Below are positions 44,185 through 52,936 of a stretch of 64,000 nucleotides of DNA, piece after piece. Position numbers and translations under genes: made by a program. Numbering within the stretch: position 1 is the stretch's first letter; every line of letters starts with the position of its first letter. This DNA is from Lysobacterales bacterium (GTDB lineage Bacteria > Pseudomonadota > Gammaproteobacteria > Xanthomonadales > Xanthomonadaceae): the NCBI GenBank assembly GCA_016718605.1, contig JADKCY010000003.1, positions 1,240,001-1,304,000 of the forward strand. The letters are read 5' to 3'. Below the pieces are notes generated by a model. That model was not told the DNA's origin. It made no database searches and saw only the letters and a program-made list of their open reading frames with translations.

Positions 44185-47127
44185 CTATCGCATTCGCGCC
44201 GGGTCGACCTGCTTCAGCCAGGCGTCGGCAAACGCATCTGCGCTGAGCGCGGCGGAGTAGTAGTAGCCCTGAGCGGCGTCGCAGCCCAGGGCGGCCAGGG
44301 CGTGAGAGGTGGCCTCCGATTCCGTGCCTTCAGCGACGGTGCCAAGACCGAGTGCGCGTGCCATCGCCAGCACTGTCTCGACGATGGCTTGATCGTTGGG
44401 GTTGTCGAGCATGTCGCGCACAAAACTGCGATCGATCTTGAGGCGCGAGACTGGCAGCCGCTTCAGGTAGGAAAGCGAGGAATAGCCTGTACCGAAATCG
44501 TCGATGGCCAGGCTGTATCCCGCTCGCACCAGCCGACCGAACAAGGCAATGGCGGCTTCCGGATCGGCTATCAGGCTGGATTCGGTGAGCTCAAGCTCGA
44601 TGTGGCGTGCATCGACGGCATGGCGGCGACGCAAGGTCTCCAGGCGGCCCTCAAAGTCGGGGTCGACGAGCTGCAGCGCGGAAATATTGAGCGACAGACG
44701 CTCTGGCGGGTGCAATCCGTGGCCTTGCCACTGCGACCATTGGCTGAAAGCCGCGTTCAGAACCCAAGCGCCTAGTTCCGACATCAGGCCGGAGCGCTCA
44801 GCGACGTCGACGAACTCGGTCGGCGAGACCCAGCCGAGGTCAGGCTCCTGCCAGCGCAGCAGGGCTTCAGCGCCGAGCAGCGTTCCATCCACGAGCCGGA
44901 TCTGCGGCTGGTAGTGGAGGCGCAGGCGACCTTCGGCCAGGGCGAGTTTCAGCCGCTCCGCCAACAGCAGCCGGCGGTTCAGGCTGGTGCCGACTTCCTG
45001 GCTGTAGATTCGCACCGCGCCACGCACTCCCTTCGCCTCGTACATGGCGATGTCGGCGTGCTTCATGAGTTCAGCGCCGTCAAGGGCATCGCCGGGATAC
45101 AGGCTGATGCCACAGCTGGCGCCCAGGCTGAAGCTGCGGCCGCTGACTCTGAGGGGTTGGCTGACCGTTTCCACGAGCGCCTTGCCTCTCGCCACTGCCG
45201 CGTCCGGCTCTGCCTGTGGCAGCAGCAGCATGAATTCGTCGCCCCCCATGCGCGCCAGTAGCTCTCCTGGCTGCAATGTGCGGCCCAGACGCGCGCCCAG
45301 TGCCTGCAGTACCTGATCGCCGATGCCGTGACCGCAGCCGTCGTTGATCTCCTTGAATCGGTCGAGGTCCAGATACAGCAGGGCCAGTGTTCCGGCCCCC
45401 AAATCGGCCTGGCGTACCGCCTCATGCAGGCGCTCCTGCATCAGGCTGCGATTGGGCAGGCCGGTCAAGGGATCGTAGTAGGCGAGATGTTCGATGCGGC
45501 TACGCTGTTGTCGTTCGGCGGTCACGTCGGCGAGCATCCACAGCTGCAGATCAACGCCGTCTGCAGTCTTCGGCAATGGCGTACGCAGCGCTCGCCAGAT
45601 GGCGTCGCGCCCGTCCACGCGCCTTCCCCGATAGTCGACAGCACCGCCATCCCGACTCGCCGTCCCTGCCGTTTCGAGGATGTCGGCGAGCTGCATGCGC
45701 GTCAGCGCCTGTGCTGAGGTTCCGACCAGGCGGGCCAGGGCTGGATTGGCCAGAAGGATCCGACCCTCTGCATCGCAGACCAGGACCCCTTCGGCGCCGT
45801 GCCGGAACACCGCCATGGAAAGCGCCTGTTCCTCGCGCAGCGCGGACTGCTCCAGCAGGAGCCTCAGCAGATCCATCCAACGTGAACGGAATCCGCAGCC
45901 CTCCAGGCTGGGGTCGATTCCGCCTCCTTCGAGCTCACTCAACAGCAGACCCGGTGTCTGCGCGGAACCGACCTCGATGCGCTCGATGCGCAGATGCCCG
46001 TTCGTACGCGCCGATTCGAAGTACTGACGACAGCGCCGCTGTGGACAGTCGGGCGCGCACTCGCCGAACTCGATCATCGAGCAGCCTACGGCTGGCTGGG
46101 ACAGCAGGGCTTGCAGGTGGCGAGCCGTGCTTTCGCACAGGCCTTGCGCAGAGACGAGGCGTAATCCTGCACTCCAGCGCGAGCGCTGCAGCAGCGCGAG
46201 GCCTAGTCCATGCCTTTGGACCGCGGCGAAGTCGAAGAGCGGCGCCACGCAGTCCGGCAGAGGCTCGCCACGGGCCAGGAGATCCAGGCTGCGAGTGCTG
46301 GCCTCGACGAATCGCTGCTCGTCGCGCTTGGCCGTGATGTCGCGCCAGGTCACGAACAGCAGCTGACGCTTGCCGACGGTAATCGCGGTCAACAGCACCT
46401 CGACCGGAAAGGTCGAACGATGCTCGCTGCAGTGGAGCCACTCGAAGCGATGCGTGCCGCGCTCCAGCGCGAGTCGGATCATCCGGCCGGCTTTGTCCGC
46501 CGACGGCTCCCCATCCTCCTGGGTTGGTGGTGACAGCTTGGCGGGCGAGATCTGCCGCAACGCGGTGGCATCGGCAAAACCCAGCATGCGGGCGGCCGCG
46601 AAGTTGGCCTCGATGAAGTGGTGGCTGTCGGCATCAAGCAGCAGAAGCGCGTCGCCCGACTGCTCAAACAAGCGCCGGAACCGCGATTCACTTTCCGCAA
46701 GTGAGGCTTCCGCCAGTTTCTGCGCGGTGATTTCCGTGCGAATCGATACAAAGCGCTCGGGACGCCCCTGGTCGTCCATCATCGGCACGATGCTGGTCTG
46801 CACCCAATACAGGCGCCCGTCACGGGCGCGGTTGCAGAACTCGCCGTGCCACACCTTGCTGCGCAGGATGGTCCGCCACATGTCGCTCATGTACCGGCGC
46901 GGATGGCGGCCCGAATTGAGGATGCGGTGGTCCTGTCCCAGCAGTTGCTCGCGCGAATAGCCAGAGATTGCGCAGAAACGCTCGTTGACCTCGAGAATGC
47001 GTCCACGCCGATCGGTCACTGCGACGATCGCGTGCTCGTCGAGCGCACGCACTAACACTTCCGGCGCGACTGCCCTTGTCGTGCCGCTGCCCTCGGATCC
47101 AGTTGGCTCCGTAGTGTCGTTGCTCAT
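44185..47127 (-). CDS. PAS/GGDEF/EAL cyclic-di-GMP protein
   Basis: About 980 residues from MSNDTTEPTGS (ATG 47127). Order: Aer-like PAS (about 25-140, ILEVNERFCAISGYSREQLLGQDHRI), second PAS (about 155-290), a cysteine-containing middle region (GCSMIEFGECAPDCPQRRC), third PAS (about 440-555), GGDEF domain with intact ARMGGDEFMLLL, and EAL domain with GAEALLRW, DDFGTGYSSLSYLKRLPVSRLKID and GTVAEGTE. Both catalytic motifs look complete, so it may make and degrade c-di-GMP. No membrane segment is seen. Monocistronic. Confidence 0.9.
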   Translation of the reverse strand: MSNDTTEPTGSEGSGTTRAVAPEVLVRALDEHAIVAVTDRRGRILEVNERFCAISGYSREQLLGQDHRILNSGRHPRRYMSDMWRTILRSKVWHGEFCNRARDGRLYWVQTSIVPMMDDQGRPERFVSIRTEITAQKLAEASLAESESRFRRLFEQSGDALLLLDADSHHFIEANFAAARMLGFADATALRQISPAKLSPPTQEDGEPSADKAGRMIRLALERGTHRFEWLHCSEHRSTFPVEVLLTAITVGKRQLLFVTWRDITAKRDEQRFVEASTRSLDLLARGEPLPDCVAPLFDFAAVQRHGLGLALLQRSRWSAGLRLVSAQGLCESTARHLQALLSQPAVGCSMIEFGECAPDCPQRRCRQYFESARTNGHLRIERIEVGSAQTPGLLLSELEGGGIDPSLEGCGFRSRWMDLLRLLLEQSALREEQALSMAVFRHGAEGVLVCDAEGRILLANPALARLVGTSAQALTRMQLADILETAGTASRDGGAVDYRGRRVDGRDAIWRALRTPLPKTADGVDLQLWMLADVTAERQQRSRIEHLAYYDPLTGLPNRSLMQERLHEAVRQADLGAGTLALLYLDLDRFKEINDGCGHGIGDQVLQALGARLGRTLQPGELLARMGGDEFMLLLPQAEPDAAVARGKALVETVSQPLRVSGRSFSLGASCGISLYPGDALDGAELMKHADIAMYEAKGVRGAVRIYSQEVGTSLNRRLLLAERLKLALAEGRLRLHYQPQIRLVDGTLLGAEALLRWQEPDLGWVSPTEFVDVAERSGLMSELGAWVLNAAFSQWSQWQGHGLHPPERLSLNISALQLVDPDFEGRLETLRRRHAVDARHIELELTESSLIADPEAAIALFGRLVRAGYSLAIDDFGTGYSSLSYLKRLPVSRLKIDRSFVRDMLDNPNDQAIVETVLAMARALGLGTVAEGTESEATSHALAALGCDAAQGYYYSAALSADAFADAWLKQVDPARMR

Positions 47128-47437
47128 GGTTGGGTCCGCGTGTCCTCGTCGAGGCTCGTTCAACTTGTTATGCACATCACGTGCCTTCCGAAGGCAGCGA
47201 TTCGCATGCAGAAGCTATCCTAGGGCTTCCGGCAGACCTGCCGCCTGATGCGCGTCAAGCGCGGCGTCTGCGTTCGACCAAGGTGGCGACAGCAGCGTGC
47301 GTTGTCCTGGGGCGCTATCGCAACGGCTTGAGCATGCGTGCTGGAAGGCGCGGCGCTTAATGGCGCTACTTTGCCGATACCAGCGCAGCCAGTGCGGGTG
47401 TGTGGGGAAATACAGACAGGGCTTGATCCCGAAAAGA
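47128..47437. other. Divergent intergenic region upstream of the TetR gene
   Basis: Separates the GGDEF-EAL gene from the TetR operon. No gene supported. It must hold the GGDEF-EAL promoter on the minus strand; the TetR operator follows directly. Confidence 0.4.
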
Positions 47438-47461
47438 TAGTAAGTGAGTATTTGCTTACTA
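47438..47461. promoter_or_regulatory. Likely TetR operator
   Basis: TAGTAAG-N10-CTTACTA is a perfect inverted repeat with seven-base arms, in AT-rich DNA 13 bases before the TetR ATG. Position and symmetry fit autoregulation by the adjacent TetR protein. Confidence 0.6.
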
Positions 47462-47473
47462 ACGGAGTATTCC

Positions 47474-48079
47474 ATGCGCCGAGCCCTTCCCCTTTCCGCC
47501 GATGAACGTCGCGCCGCCAGCATCCAAGCGGTGATCCGGTTGGCACGGGACGCTGATCCCCGACAGATCACGACCGCCTCAGTAGCCACCGAAATGGGCG
47601 TGAGTCACGCGGCCCTGTTCCGTCACTATCCGGACAAGGCTGCGCTCTGGGCCGATGCAGTCGACTGGATCGAACAGGAACTGACACAGCGAGTCGAAGC
47701 CGCCGCCGCCGGCGCACCGAAGCCGCGCGCGGCACTCGCTGCAATGTTCGAGGCCCACGCGCGATTCCTTGCAGACTTTCCGGGTGCGCCGCGGCTGATG
47801 CTGTCGGAGCTGCAGGCCGCCGGCGACTCTCCTGCCAAGCTGCGGACGCGTGGTCTTGTGGCGCGCTACTCGGAACGCGTGGCCGGCTACGTCGTCAAGG
47901 CACAGAGACAAGGCGAACTGCGCGTCACGCTGGTACCCGCGATGGTCGTCAACCTCCTGCTCGGCGCGTTGCAGGGCCTCGTGGTGCAGGCCTTGATATC
48001 CAACGCGCCCGAGCAAATTGCCGCGCAGGCTGCGGGCGTGTTCGACACCCTGTGGTGTGGGCTGGGAGCGCACACATGA
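47474..48079 (+). CDS. TetR-family transcriptional repressor
   Basis: A 201-residue regulator, ATG 47474 with GGAG about six bases upstream. The N-terminal helix-turn-helix is TTASVATEMGVSHAALFRHYPDKAALWADAV (about 34-65). The C-terminal ligand domain has no diagnostic residue. Its stop overlaps the adaptor start in ATGA, so it heads a four-gene exporter operon that it probably represses. The inducer is unknown. Confidence 0.88.
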   Translation: MRRALPLSADERRAASIQAVIRLARDADPRQITTASVATEMGVSHAALFRHYPDKAALWADAVDWIEQELTQRVEAAAAGAPKPRAALAAMFEAHARFLADFPGAPRLMLSELQAAGDSPAKLRTRGLVARYSERVAGYVVKAQRQGELRVTLVPAMVVNLLLGALQGLVVQALISNAPEQIAAQAAGVFDTLWCGLGAHT

Positions 48080-49245
48080 AAGTACTGGCTGCCGCGCGCC
48101 TGAGAATAGCGCTGCCTTTGCTCGCCCTAGCCGCTGGACTTGTCTGGGTCGCCCTGCGCGCAGGGCCGATGGCGCCGGTCAGCGTGCAGACTGCCACCGC
48201 ACAGGCGCGGCTACTGGCACCTGCCTTGAGTGGCTCCGGTGAGCTTGATGTGCGAAAGCGGGAGCGCGTCGGCAGTCGCGTACCTGGCCGCGTCCTGGGC
48301 GTTCATGTCGACGTCGGCGATGTGGTGGTGGGGGGCCAATTGCTGCTTGAGCTGGATCCCGTCGACCTCCACGCCAAGGTGCAGGCCCAGCAGGGCGCGG
48401 CGCAGCGGGTGCAGGAGCAGATCGCACTTGCGCAGGCTCAGCAGCGACAGGCCGAAGCGCGGCAGACCTTCGCGCAGGCGAAGCGGACGCGCTATCGCCT
48501 TCTGTCAGAGCGGGCACTGGTCAGCACGGAAGCGCTGGAGGAGGTCGAGCAAGCCGCGCAGGTGGCTGCCGCAGACCTCGATGTGGCCAGGGCCCAGCTG
48601 GGCCAGGCCGACGCCGAGCTGCAGCGCGCACGGGCCGAGCTCGCAGCGCTGGAAGCACAGCGCGAAGATTTGCGGATCCGGGCCGCCCGCGCCGGACAGG
48701 TACTGGCGCGACGGGTGGACCCCGGGAGCACTGTCCAGTTGGGACAGACTCTGCTGGAGCTCGCCGACCCCGCGGATCGCATTGTGCTGGCGCGCTTCGA
48801 TCAGCGTGCGGCGGCCGCGCTGGCTGTGGGCGATGTTGTGGAGGTACGGGCGCGCTCGCTGGGTTCGTTCCTGCAGGGGCGCGTCGAGCGCATCGAGCTG
48901 GTCGCCGATGCGATCACCGAAGAACGGCAGGCGCGCATCAGCCTGCCGCTAGACGTTGATCTTCCTCTCGGAGAACGCGTCGAACTGCAGGTGGCGACCC
49001 AAGCCACGCCCGTGGAGGTTGCGGTACCCGCGAGCGCGCTGGTCGTCGACGCTGGGCGAACCGGAGTCTGGCTTGTGGAGGACGGCCGCGCGCGGTTTGC
49101 GGTCGTGGAGAGCGGTCTCCGCAGCGCCGATGGCTGGATCGAAATCCGCTCGGGCCTCGAGCCCGGCGCATCGGTGGTGAGCTATCGCCCGCGCCCTCTG
49201 CGCGAGGGGCAGACGCTGGACGTGCGCGAAGAGCCGCTGCCGTGA
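48076..49245 (+). CDS. HlyD-family periplasmic adaptor of an ABC exporter
   Basis: A 389-residue membrane-fusion protein with an N-terminal anchor (LPLLALAAGLVWVALRAGP), a lipoyl half (RVLGVHVDVGDVVVGGQLLLELDPVDL), a long Ala/Gln-rich coiled coil (about 105-210), the second lipoyl half (IRAARAGQVLARRVDPGSTVQLGQTLLEL) and a beta-barrel. The ATG overlaps the TetR stop by four bases. It bridges the ABC permease toward the outer membrane, similar to DevB/MacA. No TolC partner lies in the window. Confidence 0.85.
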   Translation: MKVLAAARLRIALPLLALAAGLVWVALRAGPMAPVSVQTATAQARLLAPALSGSGELDVRKRERVGSRVPGRVLGVHVDVGDVVVGGQLLLELDPVDLHAKVQAQQGAAQRVQEQIALAQAQQRQAEARQTFAQAKRTRYRLLSERALVSTEALEEVEQAAQVAAADLDVARAQLGQADAELQRARAELAALEAQREDLRIRAARAGQVLARRVDPGSTVQLGQTLLELADPADRIVLARFDQRAAAALAVGDVVEVRARSLGSFLQGRVERIELVADAITEERQARISLPLDVDLPLGERVELQVATQATPVEVAVPASALVVDAGRTGVWLVEDGRARFAVVESGLRSADGWIEIRSGLEPGASVVSYRPRPLREGQTLDVREEPLP

Positions 49246-50441
49246 TCAGCCTCGCCGGCCGCGACATCGCCCACGCCTGGGGGCGCTTCCTGTTCACCGG
49301 ACTGGGTCTCGGCCTGCTACTGGGGGTCACGCTGACGATGGCGGGCGTGTATCGCGGGATGGTGGATGATGCTCAGGCCCTGCTGGATGGCAGCGGTGCC
49401 GATCTCTGGGTGGTCCAGAAGGACACGTTGGGTCCCTGGGCCGAGCCTTCTGCCCTTCCGGACGATCTACGTGCCAGCCTGTCGTCGTTGCCGGGCGTGC
49501 AGGCTGCGGCCAACGCCATCTACCTGACGCTGCAGGTGCGCCATGGGCAGCGCGATCTGCGGGTAATGCTGGTGGGTATCGAGCTGCAGCAGGCGCTGCT
49601 GCCCGGCCAACCGCCCCAGCTCATCGCCGGGCGTCTGCCCACAGCCCGGCGCTTCGAGGCCGTGGTCGACATCGCCAGCGATCTCAACCTCGGCGATACC
49701 GTCTGGCTGCGCAGGCAGCCGCTCACGATTGTCGGGCTGACTCGACGCATGGTGTCCTCGGGGGGTGATCCGATGCTGTTCGTGAACCTACCGGATGCAC
49801 AGGAAGCGCAGTATCGGCGAGACCCCGAAGCCGTGCGCGCGCAGCGCGCAAGAACCGACCGACTGCCCGCGCTGGCCGGCGTCAACGAGGACGTCCGCTC
49901 GGCCATCGACGCCTTGCAGCAGAGCACGGGCTCGGTCAACACGGTGCTGATCCGACTTTCTCCGGGCGCGGACGCCCAAGCCGTGACACGCGCCATTCGC
50001 GAGGGGCTGGCACTTGGCGTGCACGACCGCGAGGCAATGCAGGACATCCTGATCGCGAAACTGATTGCGACCTCGGCGCGGCAGATCGCGATGTTCCTCG
50101 TGATCCTCGCGATCGTCAGTGCGGCCATCGTGGCCTTCATCATCTACACCCTGACTCTCGGCAAGCTGCGCGAGATCGCGGTGCTCAAACTGATCGGCAC
50201 GCGTAACCGCACGATCGCCCTGATGATCCTGCAGCAAGCGCTGGCGCTCGGACTGATCGGCTTCGCTTTTGGCCGCATCAGCGCACACCTGTGGGCCCCG
50301 TACTTTCCGAAATTCGTGCTGCTGATTCCGGAAGACTCGCTGCGCGCACTGGCGCTGACGCTCGTGGTGTGTGCGCTGGCATCCGCACTCGCCATCCGCG
50401 CGGCACTGACGGTCGATCCGGCCGAGGCGATCGGAGGATGA
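49242..50441 (+). CDS. FtsX/DevC-like ABC permease
   Basis: A 399-residue protein beginning with GTG at 49242 inside the adaptor stop codon region (GTGA overlap). One N-terminal helix (WGRFLFTGLGLGLLLGVTLTMAGVY) is followed by a large periplasmic domain of about 230 residues, then three C-terminal helices (IAMFLVILAIVSAAIVAFIIYTL and following) with KLREIAVLKLIGTRNRTI between. This is the MacB/FtsX permease plan. With the ATPase and HlyD protein it should form a mechanotransmission exporter. Confidence 0.85.
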   Translation: MISLAGRDIAHAWGRFLFTGLGLGLLLGVTLTMAGVYRGMVDDAQALLDGSGADLWVVQKDTLGPWAEPSALPDDLRASLSSLPGVQAAANAIYLTLQVRHGQRDLRVMLVGIELQQALLPGQPPQLIAGRLPTARRFEAVVDIASDLNLGDTVWLRRQPLTIVGLTRRMVSSGGDPMLFVNLPDAQEAQYRRDPEAVRAQRARTDRLPALAGVNEDVRSAIDALQQSTGSVNTVLIRLSPGADAQAVTRAIREGLALGVHDREAMQDILIAKLIATSARQIAMFLVILAIVSAAIVAFIIYTLTLGKLREIAVLKLIGTRNRTIALMILQQALALGLIGFAFGRISAHLWAPYFPKFVLLIPEDSLRALALTLVVCALASALAIRAALTVDPAEAIGG

Positions 50442-51181
50442 GCATGAACGCAGAGCAAGCACCCGGTATCGAGCTGCGTGGATTGCGCAAACGTTACGGC
50501 AGCGGCGACACGGCAGTGGATGCCCTGCGTGGTTGCGACATGGTCGTCGCTCCCGGCGAACTGGTCGGACTGGTCGGGCCCTCAGGCTCAGGCAAGTCGA
50601 CCCTGCTGAAGTGCCTGGGGGCCGTCATCGAGCCCAGCGACGGCGAGATGTTGCTGGGCGGGCAGGTGCTCTACCGGGATGGCTGGAAGGTAGCCGACCT
50701 GACAGCGCTGCGACGGGATCGGATTGGCTTCATCTTCCAGCAGCCCTACCTGCTGCCCTTTCTCGACGTGACCGACAATGTGGCGCTCTTGCCGATGCTG
50801 GCGGGCGTGCGCAATGCCGAAGCCCGGCGTCGCGCGCAGGCGCTGCTCACCGCCTTGGAGATCGAGCATCGCGCGCGCGCAATGCCGAGCCAGCTGTCGG
50901 GCGGCGAGCAGCAGCGGGTGGCCATCGCTCGTGCGCTGGTAAACCATCCCCCAGTGATTCTTGCCGATGAACCGACGGCGCCGCTTGATGGCACCCGGGC
51001 GCTCGCGGTGGTGTGCCTGCTCTCGGACATGGCGCGTCGATACGGCACGGCAGTTATCGTGGTCACGCACGACGAAAAGATCATCCCCAGCTTTCCGCGC
51101 CTGTACCAGATCCGCGATGGGCGAACCCATCTGGTCGAACAGCACACTTCAACCTTGACTGACAAACTGGAGGTCGCCTGA
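50438..51181 (+). CDS. ABC transporter ATPase (DevA/LolD/MacB type)
   Basis: A 247-residue ATPase from ATG 50438 (MSMNAEQAPG), overlapping the permease stop by four bases. Walker A GPSGSGKST, Q-loop IFQQPYLLPF, signature LSGGEQQRVAIARAL, Walker B PVILADEPTAPLD (Pro where most have Ala in the D-loop) and switch VVTHDEK. Intact. Completes the TetR-regulated exporter. Confidence 0.9.
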   Translation: MSMNAEQAPGIELRGLRKRYGSGDTAVDALRGCDMVVAPGELVGLVGPSGSGKSTLLKCLGAVIEPSDGEMLLGGQVLYRDGWKVADLTALRRDRIGFIFQQPYLLPFLDVTDNVALLPMLAGVRNAEARRRAQALLTALEIEHRARAMPSQLSGGEQQRVAIARALVNHPPVILADEPTAPLDGTRALAVVCLLSDMARRYGTAVIVVTHDEKIIPSFPRLYQIRDGRTHLVEQHTSTLTDKLEVA

Positions 51182-51730
51182 ATGAAAGCTCTGCCGATCC
51201 GCATCTCACCCGTCCATCTGGCTGCCATGCTGCTGGCGATCCCAACTTCGTTTGCGCTTCATGCGGGGCCTGGGCCGGGCGATCCCGGCAGGCCACAGCC
51301 CGCAAATCTCCAGGAGACATCAAGCTCTTCCGAATCCGGATCTGATTTGCAGGGGCATGCGCATGGCGATCACCACAGCCGTGCCTCCCTGGCGGAGCCC
51401 ATCACCGCACCCGAGGGTGGCTGGGCCTCCGATGCTCCCTTGCGCCAAGGCATGCAGGCGATCCTCGACGCCGTCGTGACGGCCGTTCGCGATGGTGGGG
51501 AGGCCAAGGTCTTGGCGACCGAGCTGCGAGCCCAGATTCGCTACCTGTTTGCGAACTGCAAGCTTGAGCCGCAAGCGGATGCTGCCTTGCACGGGATTCT
51601 TGTCGAGCTGCTGCAGTCGGCACATCGGCTGGAGGCCGGCGCCAGCGCGAGGGAGGAACACGGCGCGCTGCACGCGGCGCTCAAGGCCTATGGCCAAGCT
51701 TTCCAGCATCCGGGTTGGCCACTAAGATGA
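51182..51730 (+). CDS. Exported helical protein of unknown function (DnrO-like label)
   Basis: A 182-residue protein that starts directly after the ATPase stop. It has a signal peptide (HLAAMLLAIPTSFALHAG), a low-complexity Ser/Glu linker with HAHGDHHSRA, and a helical domain containing APLRQGMQAILDAVVTAVRDGG and FANCKLEPQADAALHGILVELLQSA. The WASDAPLR and CKLEPxADAALH patterns recall small periplasmic proteins of Xanthomonadales labelled DnrO, a name that carries no proven function. The His cluster could bind metal. Last gene of the exporter operon, so it may be the cargo or an accessory. Confidence 0.6.
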   Translation: MKALPIRISPVHLAAMLLAIPTSFALHAGPGPGDPGRPQPANLQETSSSSESGSDLQGHAHGDHHSRASLAEPITAPEGGWASDAPLRQGMQAILDAVVTAVRDGGEAKVLATELRAQIRYLFANCKLEPQADAALHGILVELLQSAHRLEAGASAREEHGALHAALKAYGQAFQHPGWPLR

Positions 51731-52160
51731 CTGCGCTCGAAAAAGGGCTCAGCCGCGCTGCCGTCAACAGCGCGGATCCCCCGGAGACTTCCGGCAGCGC
51801 TTGGGCAAGCGATTTCCCAGGTGTAGCCATCTTGGCGGCATTGTCGCGGCCAGGCGCGATCGGCGCGGCCGTTTCTTGGGCACCTGCAGCTTGGCCTGGC
51901 GCCACAGCCGGAACATCCGGTCCCAGTCCAACTGAAAGCCTTCTCGTTCCAGATAGACGTGAACCCGACGATATAATGCGCAACGCTCGGATTTCAGGCC
52001 TAACTGCCACCTCAACCGGATTGATGCATACGCAAGTTGGTCGGCTTTCAGAGGTCCTCGGCAAGCTACGACTCAATGCTGGCGTCACGCAGTTCTTCTG
52101 CGAAAACGACGGCGAGCGCGGTCGGTCTTCGACCCTCAGCGTCAGCCCAAAGGCAGCCGG
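51731..52160 (-). mobile_element. IS3-family transposase fragment (boundary of the ubi island)
   Basis: A minus-strand frame at 51764-52015 encodes SERCALYRRVHVYLEREGFQLDWDRMFRLWRQAKLQVPKKRPRR, a clear match to the N-terminal part of IS3-group OrfB (YGYRRVHVLLRREG, RVYRLWREEGLKVPRKR). No DDE residues or termini remain. The other DNA up to 52160 shows no gene. GC content appears to fall from here onward. Confidence 0.6.
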
Positions 52161-52917
52161 TCAACAACGAAGAATGCCACGAGCCAAGTCGTTGATGCGC
52201 ACCATGTCGAGCAGTCGAACCTCACGATGATTCACGCAAATCAAACCGTCACTGGTCATTCGCTTCAGTACCCGACTGGTCGTCTCTGGTGCCATGCGAA
52301 GGTAGTTGGCGATGTCTGTGCGAGACATGGGCAGATGCAACCGATCTGCCGAAAAGCCGCGCATGGCATACCGCCTTGACAGTGACAGCAGAAAGGAGGC
52401 CAATCGCTCATCAGCGCTGAAATCGCCAGCGAGAGCATCGCGCATTGCCTATATCCTGACTCAACAACTTGAACAATTGCTGCTGCAACCCAGGCATCCT
52501 GGTGGCGAGCAATGCAATCTTGGGGAAGGAAAACCAGCACAACAACGTGGTGTCAAGCGACACCGCATTGCAAGGGTAACGGGAGGCGTGTATCGCGCTC
52601 AGTCCAATGATTTCGCCGGGCAGGTGGAAGCCTAGCACCTGTTCGTTGCCGTGCGGGTCAACGACGTAGGTCTTCACGACGCCACCGCGAACGGCAGCAA
52701 TTGCTGTGAAATCGTCGCCTTCCCGAAAAATGTGTTCGCCTACCAAGAACGGGCCGACATGCTCAACCAAGACATGCAATTGTGCCAAGTCCGTCTTGTT
52801 GTATCCCTCTGCCAGACAGGCGGCGGAGAACGCACATGTAGAGCAGAAATGGAAGGCGTCTCCATCATCGGCGGCAGCAGGATTGGGGGCAACACGCTTT
52901 CCTGGGGGGAGACTCAT
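52161..52917 (-). pseudogene. FNR/Anr-type regulator split by a +1 frameshift
   Basis: Two abutting frames make one FNR family gene. The first (52917-52411) has Cys25, Cys28 and Cys34 (FHFCSTCAFSAAC) plus Cys126, the ligand set for an oxygen-sensing [4Fe-4S] cluster, and the cyclic-nucleotide-type barrel. The second (52445-52161) has DFSADERLASFLLSLSRRY and the helix-turn-helix MSRTDIANYLRMAPETTSRVL, whose E-TTSR recognises TTGAT half-sites. The change of frame lies between 52411 and 52445, after SQDIGNA; one extra base restores nothing else. Either a true inactivation or a sequence error. It follows the hemN-like gene by 19 bases. Confidence 0.8.
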
Positions 52918-52936
52918 CTTGCAGTTCCTGGCGCGG

